From: Chloroflexota bacterium | GTDB lineage: Bacteria; Chloroflexota; Anaerolineae; Anaerolineales; UBA11579 | Direction of reading: 5' to 3' | Length of the DNA: 64,000 bases | Assembly (NCBI GenBank): GCA_013112575.1 | Contig: JABFGG010000016.1 | Coordinates: forward strand, 32,511-96,510 | Part shown: piece by piece, positions 51,994-61,410 of the stretch | How the letters are laid out: every line of letters starts with the position of its first letter | Numbering within the stretch: position 1 is the stretch's first letter | The notes under the pieces: model-generated | Seen by the model: only the letters and a program-made list of their open reading frames with translations | Told to the model about the DNA's origin: nothing | Database searches by the model: none | Translations under genes and position numbers: made by a program

Positions 51994-52863
51994 ATGACGA
52001 AAATGAAAGTCGGCATCGATAGCTATTGCTTCCATCGCTTCTTTGGTGAGGTGTACCCGCACCAGACGGCCCCGGACAAAAGTATGACCATGGAAGATTT
52101 TTTGGACTATGCCAAAGAACTGGAAGTGGATGGCGTATCGCTTGAATCCTGCTTCTTCCCCTCCTTTGAAGAAGCCTGGTTCAAAGACCTGGGCGCCAAG
52201 CTGGACGACTATGGCTTCGATCGCGTATATGCCTGGGGCCACCCGGATGGCCTGGAAGCTGGTAAAAACCGCGATGAGTTTGACAGCATGGTGGCCCAGA
52301 TCCCCAATGCCAAACTGATCGGCGCGGACGTGATGCGCGTGGTGGCCAGCAGCCTGATGTTCCGCTTTGAGCCACACGGCCCGCAGCTCGATATTCTGGT
52401 GGAGTGGTTCAAGGAAGCTGTCAAGGTGGCTGAAGAATATGACGTCAAGCTGGCTGTCGAGAATCACATTGACTATACATCGGACGAGTGTGTGGAACTG
52501 CTTGAGCGTGTTGACTCGCCTTACCTCGGTTTGAACCTGGATACAGGCAATTTCCTGCGCCTGCTGGATGATCCGGTGGAAGGCACTCGCAAGCTGGCCG
52601 ACAAGGTTTATGCGACCCACATTAAAGACCTGAAACCTGTGGCTGGATTGAATGCTACCGAGTGGTACTTCTTCTCCTCCACGCCGGTTGGGGATGGTCT
52701 GGTTAACAACCAGGAAATCGCCCAAATATTGTATGACGCCGATTACAAAGGCTTCCTGGCTGTAGAGACCGACTCGCTGCACCCGGACTACGAAAACCAG
52801 GAGCATGAAGCTATTGCCACCAGTGTGAAGAATCTGAAGGATATCGCTTCCAAGGTCAAATAA
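51994..52863 (+). CDS. Sugar (phosphate) isomerase/epimerase-family TIM barrel (2 of 5)
   Basis: 289 residues. Xylose-isomerase-like barrel with the usual metal quartet: KLAVENH (Glu), LGLNLDTGN (Asp), VYATHIKD (His) and FLAVETD (Glu). It has no strong similarity to a named enzyme that I can recognise. It sits between the second GntR and the ROK regulator. A promoter follows, so it may be the sole target co-transcribed with the GntR gene. Confidence 0.82.
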   Translation: MTKMKVGIDSYCFHRFFGEVYPHQTAPDKSMTMEDFLDYAKELEVDGVSLESCFFPSFEEAWFKDLGAKLDDYGFDRVYAWGHPDGLEAGKNRDEFDSMVAQIPNAKLIGADVMRVVASSLMFRFEPHGPQLDILVEWFKEAVKVAEEYDVKLAVENHIDYTSDECVELLERVDSPYLGLNLDTGNFLRLLDDPVEGTRKLADKVYATHIKDLKPVAGLNATEWYFFSSTPVGDGLVNNQEIAQILYDADYKGFLAVETDSLHPDYENQEHEAIATSVKNLKDIASKVK

Positions 52864-52898
52864 CGGAAACCAAAGGGTAACAGTCTGTTAATACTTTG

Positions 52899-52927
52899 TT
52901 GACATTGCGAAGGAAATCTGCTAGTAT
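52899..52927 (+). promoter_or_regulatory. Promoter of the ROK-regulator operon
   Basis: TTGACA (52899-52904), 17-base spacer, TAGTAT (52922-52927), 38 bases before the ROK start codon. The ROK, dehydrogenase, epimerase and importer genes follow with short gaps. Confidence 0.68.
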
Positions 52928-52965
52928 CTGAAACACTTCCTTCAATATATAAAATAAGTTGCGAT

Positions 52966-54201
52966 ATGACTGTTACCCAACAAGCCAGTGCTCATGGAAC
53001 TGAAAGAGGCCTCCCCAGGCTTTCGAGGACCGAAATGAAAGCGGTGGGCCAGGTGCGTAAACGTGGCCCACTTTCCAGGACCGCCATCGCTGAGTTGTTG
53101 GATACCTCACGAGCCAGTGTGACCTCAATCGTAGGAAACTTGATGGAAATGAATGTCCTGACCGAAGTCGGTCATGGCAAATCCGACGGGGGACGTCGCC
53201 CCAGATTGTTAGATATCAATGCAGGCCTGGGTTTTATTGCCGGTGTAGATATCGGGGCAACCAGTGTGGACCTGGCGCTGGCGGATTTCCGCGGAGAAAT
53301 TCTCGAGCGGCGGTCAGATGTGGCCGATGTGCGCACAGCTCCCGATCAACTCTTAAATACGATCAACGATATGGTCAGCGAAATGCTGAACCAGCACGGT
53401 GCTGATGATAGCCACCTCCTTGGAATAGGTATGGGTGTGCCCGGACCAGTGCATTTTCCTACAGGCGTATTGATCCGTCCCCCGCTGATGCCTGCCTGGG
53501 AGGGTTTCCCGATCAAAGATTTCCTGCGTGACCGTTTCCCCAACGCGCGACCTGTAGTTGACAACGACGTGAACATCATGGCCCTGGGTGAAGCCAGCGT
53601 GGGTGGTGGTGTGGGACTGGATAATTTCTTTTACATCAAGATCGGCACCGGTATCGGCTGCGGAATCATCGTCGATGGCGAAATCTATCGCGGTAGTGAC
53701 GGCTGTGCAGGCGACGTGGGCCACATTTGTGTGGATTACAACGGGCCGATTTGCCATTGCGGCAATGCCGGTTGTCTCGAGTTCATGGCGGCCGGCCCGG
53801 CTATGGCTGAAAAAGCGCGCCTCGCAGCGAAAAACGGTGAAGGCAAATTGCTGGCTAAAGCCTTGAAAGATAAGGATGGACAGCTTACTTCAGTCGATGT
53901 TGGTGAGGCGGCTGCAGCTGGGGATCAGGCTGCTAACAAGATCATTGAGGAAAGTGGCCGTATGATCGGCGGTGTGTTGGCTGGTCTGGTCAATTTCTAC
54001 AACCCTAAAGCAATTTTTATTGGTGGCGGTGTGAGCAATATCGGGCACCAATTCCTTTCGACGATCCGGCAGGCCACCCTGCGCCGGGCAACGGCATTGT
54101 CAACCCGATCTTTGCAGATCGATTATTCGAAATTAGGGTCGGATGCAGGTGTGCATGGCGCCATTTGGCTGGCGATCGAGAACACATTTGCCCTGGCTTA
54201 G
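52966..54201 (+). CDS. ROK-family transcriptional repressor (NagC/XylR type)
   Basis: 411 residues. An N-terminal winged helix (LSRTAIAELLDTSRASVTSI, about 36-55) with an RRPRLL wing precedes a full ROK domain: FIAGVDIGATSVDLAL phosphate loop, VDNDVNIMALGEA, and the zinc motif GHICVDYNGPICHCGNAGCLE split by one loop. A DNA-binding segment and complete kinase fold mark it as a sugar-responsive repressor rather than a glucokinase. It leads an operon with a Gfo/Idh dehydrogenase, a ketose epimerase and a CUT2 importer, which it likely controls. Confidence 0.92.
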   Translation: MTVTQQASAHGTERGLPRLSRTEMKAVGQVRKRGPLSRTAIAELLDTSRASVTSIVGNLMEMNVLTEVGHGKSDGGRRPRLLDINAGLGFIAGVDIGATSVDLALADFRGEILERRSDVADVRTAPDQLLNTINDMVSEMLNQHGADDSHLLGIGMGVPGPVHFPTGVLIRPPLMPAWEGFPIKDFLRDRFPNARPVVDNDVNIMALGEASVGGGVGLDNFFYIKIGTGIGCGIIVDGEIYRGSDGCAGDVGHICVDYNGPICHCGNAGCLEFMAAGPAMAEKARLAAKNGEGKLLAKALKDKDGQLTSVDVGEAAAAGDQAANKIIEESGRMIGGVLAGLVNFYNPKAIFIGGGVSNIGHQFLSTIRQATLRRATALSTRSLQIDYSKLGSDAGVHGAIWLAIENTFALA

Positions 54202-54225
54202 ATAAAAGATAACAGCGAGGAGATC

Positions 54226-55395
54226 ATGAAAACATTGAACGTGGCAATCATTGGGACGAAATTCATGGGCAAAGCACATAGTAATGCCTGGCTGAATTCC
54301 CCACGGTTCTTTGATATGGGCATCAAGCCAGTTATGAAGCTGGCTTGTGGACAGAACGAAGAGGAGCTAAAAGCTTTTGCCGAGACCTGGGGTTGGGAAG
54401 AGACCGAGACCGATTGGAAAAAAGTGATCGAGAACGATGACATTGACATCGTTGATATTTCGGTGCCGACCTATTTGCACCACGAAATGGCCGTAGCTGC
54501 GGCCAAAGCCGGTAAACACATTTTCTGCGAGAAGCCCTTTGCGCTGACCACGGCAGAGGCCAAAGAGATGTATGAGGAGGCTGAGAAAGCCGGGATCGTA
54601 CATTACCTGAACCACAATTACCGACGTGCTCCAGCCGTGCGTCTGGCTAAAAAGCTGATCGAAGAAGATTTTGTAGGCCGCATCTTCCATTGGCGCGGGG
54701 CATATTTACAGGATTGGATCGTTGATCCCGAATTCCCCCTGACCTGGCACCTGCGCGCAGATCGTGCCGGGGCAGGCCCGCATTATGACCTCAACTCGCA
54801 CAGTGTTGACCTGGCAAGATACCTGGTTGGCGAGATCAACTCAATATCGGCTCTGACAACGACCTTCATAAAAGAACGCCCCTTGCCTGGTGCAGGCGCA
54901 GCCACATTCAGCGCTGGCAGCGGAGAGGCCACAGAAATGGGTGAGGTCACCGTCGATGATGCCTCCTTCATGCTGGCAGAGTTCGAAAATGGCGCTATCG
55001 GTTCCTTTGAAGCTTCGCGCTTTGCCCCCGGTCGCAAGAACTTCAACTACTTTGAAATCTACGGCAGCAAAGGCAGCATTGTCTTCAACCTGGAGCGCAT
55101 GAACGAATTGCAATTGTTCCAGCGTGACGACCCCGCTTTTGCACAGGGCTTCCGCACCATCCTGGCTACTGAGGCCGGTGAGCATGACTACATCGCCAAC
55201 TGGTGGCCGCCCGGACATATGATCGGCTACGAGCACGAATTCCATCACGGCGTGGTCGATTTCATGGAAGCCATTGAAAAAGGCACAAAGATCGAACCGA
55301 GCTTCTATGACGGTTTGCGTGAGATTGAGATCCTTGAAGCCGGTTTGCAATCGTCCGCTAAGGGCGAAAAAGTAGATACCACACCAAGTAAATAA
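54226..55395 (+). CDS. Gfo/Idh/MocA-family oxidoreductase (second of two)
   Basis: 389 residues. Rossmann start AIIGTKFMGKAHSNAW, the EKP motif in HIFCEKPFALTTAEAK, catalytic-domain segments NHNYRRAPAVRLAKKL and GPHYDLNSHSVDLARYLVG (D-x3-H as DLNSH). It is a paralogue of the protein at 49805. NAD(P)-dependent oxidation of a sugar or cyclitol carbon is expected. It lies 24 bases after the ROK gene and 1 base before the epimerase gene, so it is clearly in their operon. Confidence 0.88.
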   Translation: MKTLNVAIIGTKFMGKAHSNAWLNSPRFFDMGIKPVMKLACGQNEEELKAFAETWGWEETETDWKKVIENDDIDIVDISVPTYLHHEMAVAAAKAGKHIFCEKPFALTTAEAKEMYEEAEKAGIVHYLNHNYRRAPAVRLAKKLIEEDFVGRIFHWRGAYLQDWIVDPEFPLTWHLRADRAGAGPHYDLNSHSVDLARYLVGEINSISALTTTFIKERPLPGAGAATFSAGSGEATEMGEVTVDDASFMLAEFENGAIGSFEASRFAPGRKNFNYFEIYGSKGSIVFNLERMNELQLFQRDDPAFAQGFRTILATEAGEHDYIANWWPPGHMIGYEHEFHHGVVDFMEAIEKGTKIEPSFYDGLREIEILEAGLQSSAKGEKVDTTPSK

Positions 55396-55396
55396 G

Positions 55397-56266
55397 GTGC
55401 CTGAGAACAAGATGCAATTTGGCGCAAATACATTTATATGGCGTTCGCCATTTTCCACCGACAACGATCTTGACCTGATCGACAAGCTTAAAGAGATGGG
55501 CTTTGATCGGATCGAGGTGGCGGTGGAAGACCCGGCGCTGGTTGACCTTGCGGCCCTCAAAGCTGCTTTAGAAAAAAGCGGTATGAAGGCAATCATGTGT
55601 GGTGCATTTGGACCAGGCCGCAATCTCAGCAGCCTGGACCCGGGTGAACGCGCTAACGCGGAAGCTTATCTGAAATGGATGATCGATGCTGCGGCTGAGT
55701 TGGACGCCGGGCCGGTGATCGGCCCGATGTATTCCGCCGTAGGCAAAGATCGCCTTGAAGACGAAGCAGAACGCGAACAGGAATGGGGTTTGGCTGTCTC
55801 CGGTCTAAAAGAAATGTGTAAATACGCGGCTGAACGCGGCGTCAGGCTGGCCTTTGAACCTTTGAATCGTTTTGAAACCGATATGGTCAATGTCATTGAG
55901 CAAGGCTTGAAGCTGATCGCGGACGTGGGTGAGCCTAATCTGGGGATGCTCATAGATACTTTCCACATGCATCTGGAAGAAAAAGACTCTGCTACAGCCA
56001 TCCGCACAGCTGGGGACCGCGTTTTCCACGTGCACGCTGCCGAGAACGACCGCGGTGTGCCCGGTACGGGACAGGTGGATTGGGTGGCGGCCTTTGAGGC
56101 TTTGAAAGATATCAATTACCAGGGCGTGGTTTCTATCGAATCCTTTACCCCCGAAGTCAAATCGATTGCCCGAGCGGTGTGCATCTGGCGTGAAATTGCC
56201 CCGGATCAGGACACGATTGCCCGTGAAGGCTTGAAACATCTAAAATCCTTGCCCGGTGTGGCTTAA
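55397..56266 (+). CDS. Ketose 3-epimerase of the D-tagatose/D-psicose 3-epimerase family (TIM barrel 3 of 5)
   Basis: 289 residues. The segments LAFEPLNRFETDMVNVIEQG, GMLIDTFHMHLEEKD, AIRTAGDRVFHVHAAENDRG and VPGTGQVDW line up with the classic D-tagatose/D-psicose 3-epimerases, including the Glu, Asp, His and Glu metal and catalytic residues. It would epimerise a ketose at C3. The start is GTG at 55397, one base after the dehydrogenase stop; ATG at 55412 is an alternative. Operon position between the dehydrogenase and importer fits early processing of the imported sugar. Confidence 0.85.
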   Translation: MPENKMQFGANTFIWRSPFSTDNDLDLIDKLKEMGFDRIEVAVEDPALVDLAALKAALEKSGMKAIMCGAFGPGRNLSSLDPGERANAEAYLKWMIDAAAELDAGPVIGPMYSAVGKDRLEDEAEREQEWGLAVSGLKEMCKYAAERGVRLAFEPLNRFETDMVNVIEQGLKLIADVGEPNLGMLIDTFHMHLEEKDSATAIRTAGDRVFHVHAAENDRGVPGTGQVDWVAAFEALKDINYQGVVSIESFTPEVKSIARAVCIWREIAPDQDTIAREGLKHLKSLPGVA

Positions 56267-56296
56267 AGCTCCAGAAATGACAGGAGAGATACTTAA

Positions 56297-57865
56297 ATGA
56301 CCAGAGAAAATAAGCCTACAAACGAACCTGTGATGGAAGTCCGCAACATCACAAAAGAGTTCCCAGGCGTTAAGGCTCTGGATGATGTATCCGTCAAGTT
56401 CTATCCGGGGGAAGTGCATGCGGTCGTAGGCGAGAATGGCGCGGGTAAGTCGACCCTGATGAAAGTCATGGCCGGGGCATACATTGCTGACGAAGGGGAT
56501 GTGTTATTGCAAGGCGAGAAGGTGCAGTTCCCGCACCCGCAGGTGGCTCAAGAGCAAGGGGTAAGCATCATTTACCAGGAACTCAACCTATTACCAGAAC
56601 GCACTGTAGCTCAAAACATCTTCCTGGGTCGTGAGCCTTCGAGGTTTGGACTGGTTGATAGCCGTGCGCTCAATGAGGCGACTTTAGATGTGCTGGAACG
56701 CCTCGACTCGGAAGATACGATTTCCCCATCCGCGATGCTGAATACTTTATCCGTGGCGGAACAACAGATCGTTGAAATCGCGAAAGCTATCTCGTTCGAC
56801 TCCAAAGTGCTGATCATGGATGAACCCACGGCAGCCTTGAGTTCTAATGAGGTTGACATTCTGGTGCGCCTGGTGGAACGGCTGAAAGCACGTGGCATCG
56901 CTTTGATCTTCATTTCCCATCGCCTTAAAGAGGTCTTTGACCTGGCCGATAAGATCACCGTACTCAAAGATGGTCAACTAGTCGATACGGTTAATCCCAA
57001 AGATGTAAACACGGGCGACGTCATCCATATGATGGTTGGCCGCGAGCTAAACCAGTTCTTCCCTCCTTTAGCCGAGCCAGGCGACATTGGGGATACAGTC
57101 CTGAGTATAAGTGACGGGGCGAATGATTTCCTGAAAAACATCAATTTGGAATTGCGCGCCGGTGAAATCGTGGGGGTATCTGGTTTGCAAGGTTCTGGAC
57201 GTACCGAACTGGCCGAGGCCCTTTTTGGCGCTGAGCCATTCAAACAAGGCACACTCGAGATCAACGGACTGAATACTCCTGTGCGCAGCCCTGCTCAGGC
57301 CATCAAGCTGAATATGGGCTTTGTGACGGAAGACCGTAAGTCCCAGGGGATTTTCCCGAACCAATCCCTACGAGACAATATGCTGGTGACGGTGCGCGCT
57401 TTACAGCGCTTACTGGCCCAGGTGAAACGCGACGGTGTTCGTAAAAACCCTGACCTAGTCCCAACCTTGGGAGAGCAAGTTGATGTGCGTGCTTCCGGCT
57501 ACGACCAGGAAGTGCAGTACCTGAGCGGCGGCAACCAACAAAAAGTGGTGTTGGCCAAATGGCTGGCCCCCGATACGGAAGTATTGATCTTTGATGAACC
57601 CACGCGCGGCATTGATGTGGAAGCCAAAGCCAGCATTCACGAAATGATCCGCGATCTGGCAAAGCAAGGTGCGGCCATCATGATGGTCTCCTCCGAACTC
57701 CCGGAGATCGTGGGCATGAGTGACCGCATTATTGTCATGTGGGATGGCACGATCACGGGTGAACTACCTGCGAAAAGCTCTGAAGCCGAGATCATGGTAT
57801 TGGCAACTGGATACGAGAATGGTGACAAGAAGGATGCTGAACTAGTAATGGAGAGCAAAAGCTAA
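56297..57865 (+). CDS. CUT2-family sugar ABC transporter ATPase (RbsA type, two cassettes)
   Basis: 522 residues. The first cassette has GENGAGKST, LSVAEQQIVEIAKAI and LIMDEPTAALS with ISHRLKEV. The second has a degenerate Walker A (GLQGSGRTEL), LSGGNQQKVVLAKWL and LIFDEPTRGID. It powers the ribose-type importer formed with the next two permeases and the binding protein at 59976. The stop codon overlaps the next start (TAATG). Distinct from the GguA-type ATPase at 38944. Confidence 0.93.
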   Translation: MTRENKPTNEPVMEVRNITKEFPGVKALDDVSVKFYPGEVHAVVGENGAGKSTLMKVMAGAYIADEGDVLLQGEKVQFPHPQVAQEQGVSIIYQELNLLPERTVAQNIFLGREPSRFGLVDSRALNEATLDVLERLDSEDTISPSAMLNTLSVAEQQIVEIAKAISFDSKVLIMDEPTAALSSNEVDILVRLVERLKARGIALIFISHRLKEVFDLADKITVLKDGQLVDTVNPKDVNTGDVIHMMVGRELNQFFPPLAEPGDIGDTVLSISDGANDFLKNINLELRAGEIVGVSGLQGSGRTELAEALFGAEPFKQGTLEINGLNTPVRSPAQAIKLNMGFVTEDRKSQGIFPNQSLRDNMLVTVRALQRLLAQVKRDGVRKNPDLVPTLGEQVDVRASGYDQEVQYLSGGNQQKVVLAKWLAPDTEVLIFDEPTRGIDVEAKASIHEMIRDLAKQGAAIMMVSSELPEIVGMSDRIIVMWDGTITGELPAKSSEAEIMVLATGYENGDKKDAELVMESKS

Positions 57866-58851
57866 TGACCGCACTATCTCTTGAGAATATCCAAAAAAGG
57901 CTGAGGACCAGTCGCATACCGCCAGTCTATCTCATGTTGGTCGCCATTTTAGTGGTCAGTCTTGTGCTTGATCAGATCTACGGGCGCGGTCAGATGATCG
58001 ATCCAACCATTCTGACCAACATATTGGTACGTTCGGTAGCTTTGGGAATCGTGGCCATCGGCCAGACCTTTGTGATGATCGCGGCATCCATTGACCTTTC
58101 TGTAGCTTATTTGATCAGTGTAACGGCGGTGATGTCTTCTTTCCTGATGCAAGGCGACCCGGCCCGCGTGCCCATGGCCGTAGCTGTTGTTTTCGGCATC
58201 GGTGCATTAGTGGGACTGGTGAATGGCCTGATTATTACGAAATTAAAGGTGAACGCTTTTATTGCTACGCTCGGCACAGGCTTAATTCTCAAAGGGGCGC
58301 TGAACGCCAGCTTTTCTAACTTTACAGGGGCGGTTCCAGAAAGTTTCCAAACCCTGGGCTATGGTCGCTGGGGCCCGGTGCCCATCTCGATCATCGTTCT
58401 ATTTGCCATCGCCATCGTCGCTGGCTTTGTCCTTTATCGTACTAAATTCGGTGCACATTTATATGGTATTGGCGGGAATGAGGTTGTTGCTCGCCTTTCG
58501 GGGTTACGCACAGATCGTGTGGTGATTATCGCCCATATCGTCTGCAGTATGTCGGCAGTCATGACCGGCCTCTTTGTGGTCAGTCGTTTACGCTCTGGCG
58601 CACCCTGGATTGGGCCAGATGGTTTGTACGACCTGGAATCGATCGCGGCAGTTGTGGTGGGTGGCACAGCATTATCCGGTGGTGTGGGTAGTGTGGCCGG
58701 AACCTTAGCTGGGGTAGTGATCTTCGGTATTTTGGATACGGCCTTCAACCAGCTTGGTGTGGACACGTTCCTCAAATCAGTATTGCGTGGGGCCATCATC
58801 ATCCTGGCGGTTGCCAGCTACACCATTCGCTCCAGGCGAGAGGCTTCGTAA
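57865..58851 (+). CDS. CUT2-family sugar ABC transporter permease (first of two)
   Basis: 328 residues with about eight to ten membrane segments. IGQTFVMIAASIDLSVAYLI holds the DLS motif and GGNEVVARLSGLRTDRVVII the cytoplasmic loop of RbsC-type permeases. Two different permeases in a row suggest a heterodimeric channel, seen in some CUT2 systems, rather than the usual homodimer. It overlaps the ATPase gene by one base and is 9 bases before the second permease. Confidence 0.92.
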   Translation: MTALSLENIQKRLRTSRIPPVYLMLVAILVVSLVLDQIYGRGQMIDPTILTNILVRSVALGIVAIGQTFVMIAASIDLSVAYLISVTAVMSSFLMQGDPARVPMAVAVVFGIGALVGLVNGLIITKLKVNAFIATLGTGLILKGALNASFSNFTGAVPESFQTLGYGRWGPVPISIIVLFAIAIVAGFVLYRTKFGAHLYGIGGNEVVARLSGLRTDRVVIIAHIVCSMSAVMTGLFVVSRLRSGAPWIGPDGLYDLESIAAVVVGGTALSGGVGSVAGTLAGVVIFGILDTAFNQLGVDTFLKSVLRGAIIILAVASYTIRSRREAS

Positions 58852-58860
58852 GGAAAACCT

Positions 58861-59859
58861 ATGGCTAATGTAACTGTGCAATCCGAAAAAGAAGTTAGCT
58901 GGCTGCGGCAAGCCTGGGCACGTATCAGGAAGATTCATCCGGTCTTCCCGGTTTTCTTGATTGTTTTCCTGGCTGTCGGTTATCTGAATCCTAAATTTAT
59001 CGAACCCAATGGTATTTTGATCTTCCTGCGCCGGGCAGCGCCTTTGGGAATATTGGCCGTGGGACAGTTGTTTGTCTTAGCGGCAGGCGGCTTTGACCTT
59101 TCCGTAGGTTCCCAGGTGACCTTTGTAGTCATCGGTGGCGCCCTTTTGATCAACAACGATCCTGAAAAACTGACCTACACCTTGCTGGTTCTATACGGTA
59201 TTGGCATCTTGGTCGGTTTGATCAATGGACTTGTCGTTACTTTTATGAAGGTACCTTCCTTTATTGCTACTTTGGGCATGTTGCTGGCGCTCAAAGGCGC
59301 CGGCCTGTATTGGACTGGCGGCGCACCGCGCGGTTACCTGACAGATAACTTCCGCCAATTTGGGCGTGGCTTCCTCGAACCTGTGCCCGTTGTTGAGAGA
59401 TTCCCTATCGCCGTCGTGGTTTTAATTGTGGTAGTTGCGATCGCGGCCTATATATTTCATTTCACTATTTTTGGGCGGCAGATATTGGCCGTCGGGGATA
59501 ACCCGGTGGCTGCCAAACTCTCCGGCATCAACGTGCGCCGGGTGCGGATTTTGACCTTTATCGTCTCGGCGCTCTGCGCGATCACAGCCGGGATATTGGA
59601 GGGCGGGTTTGGGGGCGTGAACATCATTGCCGGAGATGGCCTGGAGCTTCAAGCGATTTCAGCCGCTGTGCTGGGTGGTGCGGTGCTGTTGGGTGGGCGC
59701 GGCGCGGTATTGGCTGCGGCAGCCGGGGCACTTACATTGGAAGCTTTGTTCAACTTCTTGAATTTGATCGGTCAGCCTGAAGGTGTGCGCGATGTCGTGC
59801 AGGGGCTGATCATTATTGGGGCTGTCGCTTATGCAGCCATAAATGCTAGGCGACGGTAA
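58861..59859 (+). CDS. CUT2-family sugar ABC transporter permease (second of two)
   Basis: 332 residues, about eight to ten membrane segments. GQLFVLAAGGFDLSVGSQVT and VGDNPVAAKLSGINVRRVRI are the family motifs. It has a longer charged N-terminus than its partner (about 30 residues before the first helix). It likely pairs with the preceding permease. After it comes a 116-base gap with a GGAGG-rich stretch but no gene, then the binding protein. Confidence 0.92.
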   Translation: MANVTVQSEKEVSWLRQAWARIRKIHPVFPVFLIVFLAVGYLNPKFIEPNGILIFLRRAAPLGILAVGQLFVLAAGGFDLSVGSQVTFVVIGGALLINNDPEKLTYTLLVLYGIGILVGLINGLVVTFMKVPSFIATLGMLLALKGAGLYWTGGAPRGYLTDNFRQFGRGFLEPVPVVERFPIAVVVLIVVVAIAAYIFHFTIFGRQILAVGDNPVAAKLSGINVRRVRILTFIVSALCAITAGILEGGFGGVNIIAGDGLELQAISAAVLGGAVLLGGRGAVLAAAAGALTLEALFNFLNLIGQPEGVRDVVQGLIIIGAVAYAAINARRR

Positions 59860-59975
59860 ATCAGAATTACTTGATACAAGTGAAATACAAAAACTGGATG
59901 CAAGGAGGTGGTGCCGGGCAGAAATAGATGGAAACTGAGTAATTTACACAACATTCCTACAAGGAGAAGAACTAC

Positions 59976-61280
59976 ATGTTACTCAAGAAAAAATTGTACC
60001 TGCTTCTCAGCGTCGTCGTAGTGTTGGCCTTCGTTCTGGCCGCCTGTGGCGGTACGGAAGCTCCTGCTGTAGATGAGCCTGCTGTTGAAGAACCCGCAGC
60101 AGAAGAACCGGCAGCTGAAGAGCCGATGGAAGAAGAAGAGCCGATGGAAGAAGAACCGGCAGAAGAAATGGTCGAACCGGCTGAGAATATCCTGGCTGGC
60201 GAGAATGCTGCCATTGCGCCTGAATTCTTTGATCAGGAAGCACTTGATCAGGAAGTTGCCTGGATCGACGCCGTTCCTGAAGGCCCCGAGGACATGGTTT
60301 GGGAACAGTACATTGATCCCGAGTGGGTAGATACCACCGAGTATGCCAAAGATGGCCCTTACACCATCTGCTTCTCGAACGCCGGTGTGAACAACCCCTG
60401 GCGTGTGGTCGGCTTCAATACCATGGAACACCAGGTGGCCCTCGAGACGGACATCGGTGAATGGATCCACGTTGATGCTGAAGGTTCCGATGAAAAGCAG
60501 ATCGCTGACATCGAAGACCTGCTGGCCAGTGGCAACTGTGACGGCATGATCATTTCCCCCAACACCACAGCCGCCCTGACCCCCATCGTTGAGCAAGCCT
60601 GTGAGCAACTGCCCGTGGTCGTCTTCGATCGTGGCGTGTTCACCGACTGCCCCGTTTCCTTCGTGCGCCCGATCGGTGGTTACGCCTTCGGTCACCTTGG
60701 TGCCGAGTTCATCGTTGATAACTTGCCGGATGGCGGCAACGTACTTGCCTTCCGCATTTTGCCCGGTGTAGATGTGCTTGAAAACCGCTGGGCCGCGGCT
60801 AAAGTCGTTTTTGAGAACAACCCGCAGATCACCGTGATCGGCGTTGAATTCACCGAAGGTGACAATGCTCGCACAAAAGCCATTGTGGAAGATCACCTGG
60901 ACCGCTTCGGCCAGATTGATGCTATCTGGATGGATGCCGGCGCTACCGCTGTAGCTGCTATCGAAGCCTTTGAAGATGCCGGCCTCGACATCCCCATCAT
61001 GGTTGGTGAGGATCAGCAGGACTTCCTGAAGAAATGGCAGGACGAAGGCCTTACCGCCGTCGCCCCAACATTCCCGACCTTCCAATGGCGCACCGCAGTT
61101 ATCGCCATGGTCAACATCTTACAGGGCGAGCAGGTTCCAGCCTGGTGGGTGCTGCCGCAGCCGCCAGTTACAGCTGACAACCTGGATTCCCTTGTCAATG
61201 CCAGCATGCCCCCATTGCACTACGCAATGTGTGGTTGTGAAGGCATGCCTGGCTTCCCAGAGGATTGGGGCGGCCAGTAA
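59976..61280 (+). CDS. Ribose-type sugar-binding lipoprotein with acidic linker
   Basis: 434 residues. Signal peptide with lipobox LAAC (Cys at about 25) and a 45-residue linker of EEP/PAAEE/PMEEE repeats, then a type I periplasmic-binding fold (YTICFSNAGVNNPWRVVGFN, VVFDRGVFTD, IPIMVGEDQQDFLKKW). It is the substrate receptor of the CUT2 importer. As in many such operons it is the last transporter gene, but is here followed by a hairpin and two TIM-barrel genes. Ligand not assignable; the odd C-terminal CGCEGMPG motif is notable. Confidence 0.88.
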   Translation: MLLKKKLYLLLSVVVVLAFVLAACGGTEAPAVDEPAVEEPAAEEPAAEEPMEEEEPMEEEPAEEMVEPAENILAGENAAIAPEFFDQEALDQEVAWIDAVPEGPEDMVWEQYIDPEWVDTTEYAKDGPYTICFSNAGVNNPWRVVGFNTMEHQVALETDIGEWIHVDAEGSDEKQIADIEDLLASGNCDGMIISPNTTAALTPIVEQACEQLPVVVFDRGVFTDCPVSFVRPIGGYAFGHLGAEFIVDNLPDGGNVLAFRILPGVDVLENRWAAAKVVFENNPQITVIGVEFTEGDNARTKAIVEDHLDRFGQIDAIWMDAGATAVAAIEAFEDAGLDIPIMVGEDQQDFLKKWQDEGLTAVAPTFPTFQWRTAVIAMVNILQGEQVPAWWVLPQPPVTADNLDSLVNASMPPLHYAMCGCEGMPGFPEDWGGQ

Positions 61281-61341
61281 ACCCTTGTTTGATAATGGGT
61301 TGATGACATCGCAGCTTCATCACTAAACGACCCACATCAAA

Positions 61342-61373
61342 GGGAGGCTTGTCAAGCAATTGGCAAGCCTCCC
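61342..61373 (+). terminator. Intra-operon hairpin after the binding-protein gene
   Basis: GGGAGGCTTG (61342-61351) pairs perfectly with CAAGCCTCCC (61364-61373), 12-base loop. No T-run follows, so it more likely protects the upstream mRNA end or slows polymerase than terminates. Confidence 0.6.
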
Positions 61374-61410
61374 GAAACGGGGATAGGGCCTCATTTGAGG
61401 AGGTTACATC

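Noticed and set aside
59979..61085. 368-codon minus-strand open frame
   Set aside because: Antisense of the binding lipoprotein; the low-complexity FFHRLFF repeats are the mirror of the Glu/Pro linker.
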